A stretch of DNA of 18,096 nt. It comes from an uncultured Sutterella sp. (GTDB taxonomy: Bacteria; Pseudomonadota; Gammaproteobacteria; Burkholderiales; Burkholderiaceae_F). The stretch covers positions 1 to 18,096 of the forward strand of contig USBS01000024.1 of NCBI GenBank assembly GCA_900552915.1, given 5' to 3'. Under the pieces are notes generated by a model. It did not search any database, was not told where the DNA came from, and worked only from the letters and a program-made list of their open reading frames with translations. The position numbers and the translations under genes are program-made. Shown in pieces: positions 16,901 through 18,096 of the stretch (position 1 is its first letter; every line of letters starts with the position of its first letter).

Positions 16901-17748
16901 CGAGGAAAGTGCGGCAGGATGACGGCGTTGAGCCATTGATCGGCGGAGGTGAAGACAGGCGTGCGGTTGATGCTGTGCTCGGCGGCGATGAGCAGTTTTC
17001 GAATGTCCTCGCGGAAACTGCCGTCGCCCGGCGTCGGCAGGGACTCCGGGAAAAGCGACAGAATGGTTTCGCGCATGGGCTCGAGGCTTGAGTAAGGCAG
17101 GTTTCTAAGCTGCGCTAAAGCGGTATCTTCGTCAAGATGTATCGGGTCGGGACGCGATTCTGTAGCCGCTTGAGCCAGTTGAGAGAACGTAAGCGCGTGA
17201 GCTGTCGTAGCTGATTGCAGATTGACACCGCGTCGCTTGAGCTCAGCTTGCAGATCAAGTCCGTGCAGCTTGAAAATCAGGAACGGATCGGCATCAATCT
17301 GATCGGCTAGACAGTAGAAAACGGCGGCAATGTGTTTGCAAATTCGTGCGCTGTCGGGGCAGGTGCAGCTTGTGTACATGGAGCGCCAGCTGCGCGGAAA
17401 CAGCTCCATCTTCAAACGAGCGCAGATATCGGCAACAGCCGGCGAGAGCGTGCCTTCAAGAAGTTCGGCAACAAGCGCAGGATCCTGCGCAATGGCGTCG
17501 AGCAGCTCCGCTTCCTTTTGTTTGCCCCATTTAGGCAGTCCAATGTTGATCTGATACGGCATGTAGGCCGAGCCGGAGACGAAAGCCTCGATGTTGTGTT
17601 CGTGCGCAATCCAAGCGCAGCTCTCTACGTGGCCCGTGTTGTAGTACGTGCGTCCTCTCGGCAGACGATTGTCATAGTCGACGTTGCTAAGAGCGTCGAG
17701 CCATTGCTTGCCCCACCAGGTGTTGCCGAAAGTTCTGCGTTTGGCCAT
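13972..17748 (-). CDS. SWIM zinc-finger SNF2-family DEAD/DEAH-like helicase
   Basis: This 1258-residue protein is a large bacterial SNF2 (HepA/RapA-like superfamily 2) ATPase, presumably a double-stranded DNA translocase. It opens with FGNTWWGKQWLDAL, typical of SWIM-finger proteins. The SWIM zinc motif C-x-C...C-x-H uses C128, C130, C137 and H139. A middle part of about 635 residues has no motif I can name. The C-terminal motor has DDMGLGKT at 800-807, DEAQ at 899-902, MTGTPVENR, FTQYREMGERL, GGTGLNL and DRAYRIGQ at 1189-1196. All catalytic motifs are intact. Its partners and substrate are unknown. I start at the ATG before AKRR; extending in frame to 17934 would overlap the transporter gene. 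A terminator hairpin lies only about 25 bases upstream of this ATG. Confidence 0.9.
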   Translation of the reverse strand: MAKRRTFGNTWWGKQWLDALSNVDYDNRLPRGRTYYNTGHVESCAWIAHEHNIEAFVSGSAYMPYQINIGLPKWGKQKEAELLDAIAQDPALVAELLEGTLSPAVADICARLKMELFPRSWRSMYTSCTCPDSARICKHIAAVFYCLADQIDADPFLIFKLHGLDLQAELKRRGVNLQSATTAHALTFSQLAQAATESRPDPIHLDEDTALAQLRNLPYSSLEPMRETILSLFPESLPTPGDGSFREDIRKLLIAAEHSINRTPVFTSADQWLNAVILPHFPRSCLSLENISASTLSLNVKARATDDASQDIRIDLRLRDSEGKLHRTTVKDNDQAAEILLTMPTVWAQEASPVVECWREITQLAARLLRHCAVVPALVVPEQRAEALPLFVWTPAIRNARVFKLTELLSQACASHASELFEANAAAPQEGCENAGFVRQTVFLALTAALCALVQRAAPECKTLANTASVTLLLAMQTSLPENSTISPSFRKVLLRALRAFLLGNVYPWRPVLTARLHADGVKLNYGILGRDIDPEQAEAAEMDECTPASAAFLQKTPNLSTKRPLMLARLLKDERHKDDRFAAVSVLKTLTKAFPLLARIEETGGKPITLERSDLKDFLFDAAPILTLLGVAVMLPASLKNLLKPRLIAHLDAGSGKSLLGKDAFAAFNWRVAVGNKELTEEELRQLAEHAGEIVRLGDDFVYLDPAELERLAETVNRQPQPSYLEKLRAALMEEYEKDGISANVTVDSGIKERLKMLSTVKDLEAPANLNAVLRPYQARGFSWLMKNLHLGIGALIADDMGLGKTLQVIAALLQLKNEGELGKSKVLVVVPTTLMTNWTREIAKFAPSLSVGIYHGANRRLPDSVKDLPDVTLTSYGLLRRDAEKLAGYKWRLLVLDEAQAVKNAVSGQSVAAKSIKAQQTIAMTGTPVENRLSEYWSILETVQPRLLGSAKDFSATFAVPIEADHDAKVAEAFRRLTAPFLLRRLKSDKTIIADLPERNTIDQFTTLTPQQAALYSKVLDEHMRKLSKLEDDEANAPGARDYRMARQGQVLKLITGLKQICNSPSQYLKTEAETPDSGKAAAVLDILERCREAGRKVLIFTQYREMGERLQAWIGRATGDQPDFLHGAVPIKKRQEMVDRFQTDRSVHAMIISLKAGGTGLNLTAASCVVHYDLWWNPAVEAQATDRAYRIGQRRDVIVYRFVTAGTFEERINEMLQSKKNLADLTVAAGETWIGDMSSSELKKLFALDLKSVES

Positions 17749-17773
17749 GGTTCGGAATGCGTTCAATTCGGGA

Positions 17774-17815
17774 TGGAAAAAGAAAGGCAGAAAGGCCTGA
17801 CGCCGTTTCTGCCTT
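17774..17815 (-). terminator. Strong intrinsic terminator of the amino acid transporter operon
   Basis: On the minus strand AAGGCAGAAA (17815-17806) pairs perfectly with TTTCTGCCTT (17793-17784) over ten base pairs around a 12-base loop, followed by a TCTTTTTCC run. It lies 25 bases after the transporter ATPase stop codon and reads in the correct direction to end that transcript. Confidence 0.85.
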
Positions 17816-17839
17816 GCGATTGCGAAATCTGAAGTCCGC

Positions 17840-18096
17840 TTAGTGCGAAAGGATCTTCGAGAGGAACTGTTGAGCGCGTTCCGAGCGCGGGGCGCTGAAG
17901 AACTCTTCTTTTTTGGCGTCTTCAAGAATTTCACCGGCTTCCATGAAGATCACGCGGTCGGCCACCTTGCGGGCAAAGCCCATCTCGTGGGTCACCACCA
18001 TCATGGTCATGCCTTCGCGGGCAAGCTCCACCATCACGTCTAGCACTTCGTTGATCATTTCGGGGTCGAGCGCCGAAGTGGGTTCGTCAAAGAGCA
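17840..18096 (-). CDS. Polar amino acid ABC transporter ATP-binding protein, C-terminal part
   Basis: The visible 84 codons, continuing past the right edge, encode the end of an ABC ATPase of the GlnQ/HisP polar amino acid uptake family. The window begins inside Walker B (LFDEP) and shows the D-loop TSALDPE, the switch histidine in VVTHEMGFARKVADRV and the family ending FMEAGEILED...FFSAP.SERAQQFLSKIL. The ATPase would energise import of an amino acid such as glutamine, glutamate or arginine through membrane and binding-protein partners expected upstream, outside the window. The substrate cannot be deduced from this end. The gene ends at TAA, followed by a strong terminator. Confidence 0.93.
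   Translation of the reverse strand, partial: LFDEPTSALDPEMINEVLDVMVELAREGMTMMVVTHEMGFARKVADRVIFMEAGEILEDAKKEEFFSAPRSERAQQFLSKILSH

Noticed and set aside
17749..17934. In-frame 62-codon extension of the SNF2 helicase.
   Set aside because: It would read through the terminator hairpin and into the end of the transporter ATPase gene. The added residues are basic low-complexity sequence and the conserved WWGKQW opening lies after the chosen ATG.
13972..18096. Possibility that the SNF2 helicase marks a phage-defence island.
   Set aside because: No nuclease, methyltransferase, toxin, integrase or other defence partner is visible, and the neighbours are core transport and lipopolysaccharide export genes.
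1..18096. tRNA or rRNA genes, CRISPR arrays, insertion sequences, attachment sites or riboswitches.
   Set aside because: I saw no cloverleaf-like segments, regularly spaced repeats, transposase-like frames or long conserved leaders; coding sequence covers nearly all of the window.

Overview
This window is a stretch of conserved bacterial chromosome, most likely from a betaproteobacterium of the order Burkholderiales. Several proteins have a look that would suit the Sutterellaceae, but that family assignment is an impression and not a measurement. The evidence for a Gram-negative proteobacterium is the lipopolysaccharide exporter pair lptF-lptG, the heat-shock sigma factor RpoH and the ftsY/ftsE/ftsX/rpoH cluster with rsmD divergent from it. 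I see no insertion sequences, integrases, tRNA or rRNA genes, CRISPR arrays or phage genes, and no stretch over about 120 bases lacks a gene.

Layout: (1) At 1-2810 on the plus strand lie the end of rplU, rpmA, an intrinsic terminator, obg and proB: two ribosomal proteins, a ribosome-associated GTPase and the first enzyme of proline synthesis. (2) At 2818-8725 on the minus strand, read from the right, lie ftsY, ppx, ftsE, ftsX, rpoH and trmL. Together they cover membrane targeting, polyphosphate/ppGpp metabolism, divisome control, heat-shock transcription and tRNA wobble-base methylation. The E. coli order is ftsY-ftsE-ftsX-rpoH, so a Ppx/GppA gene has been inserted between ftsY and ftsE. (3) At 8724-11549 on the plus strand lie rsmD, coaD and an NhaC-type antiporter. 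The start codons of ftsY and rsmD share one CCATGG palindrome. (4) At 11644-13904 on the plus strand are lptF and lptG, overlapping by four bases. (5) At 13972-18096 on the minus strand are a 1258-residue SWIM zinc-finger/SNF2 helicase and the C-terminal end of a polar amino acid ABC transporter ATPase, separated by a strong terminator.

I did not find a convincing undescribed system. The points most worth a second look are the ppx insertion, the shared and apparently duplicated ftsY/rsmD start region, the long N-terminal extension of RpoH, a divergent FtsE ATPase, the unassigned middle of the large helicase, and terminator-like hairpins immediately before the start codons of lptF and the helicase gene. 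Several genes (obg, trmL, rpoH, rsmD, ftsY, coaD, lptF, helicase) lack a clear Shine-Dalgarno sequence, so their starts rest mainly on protein conservation.
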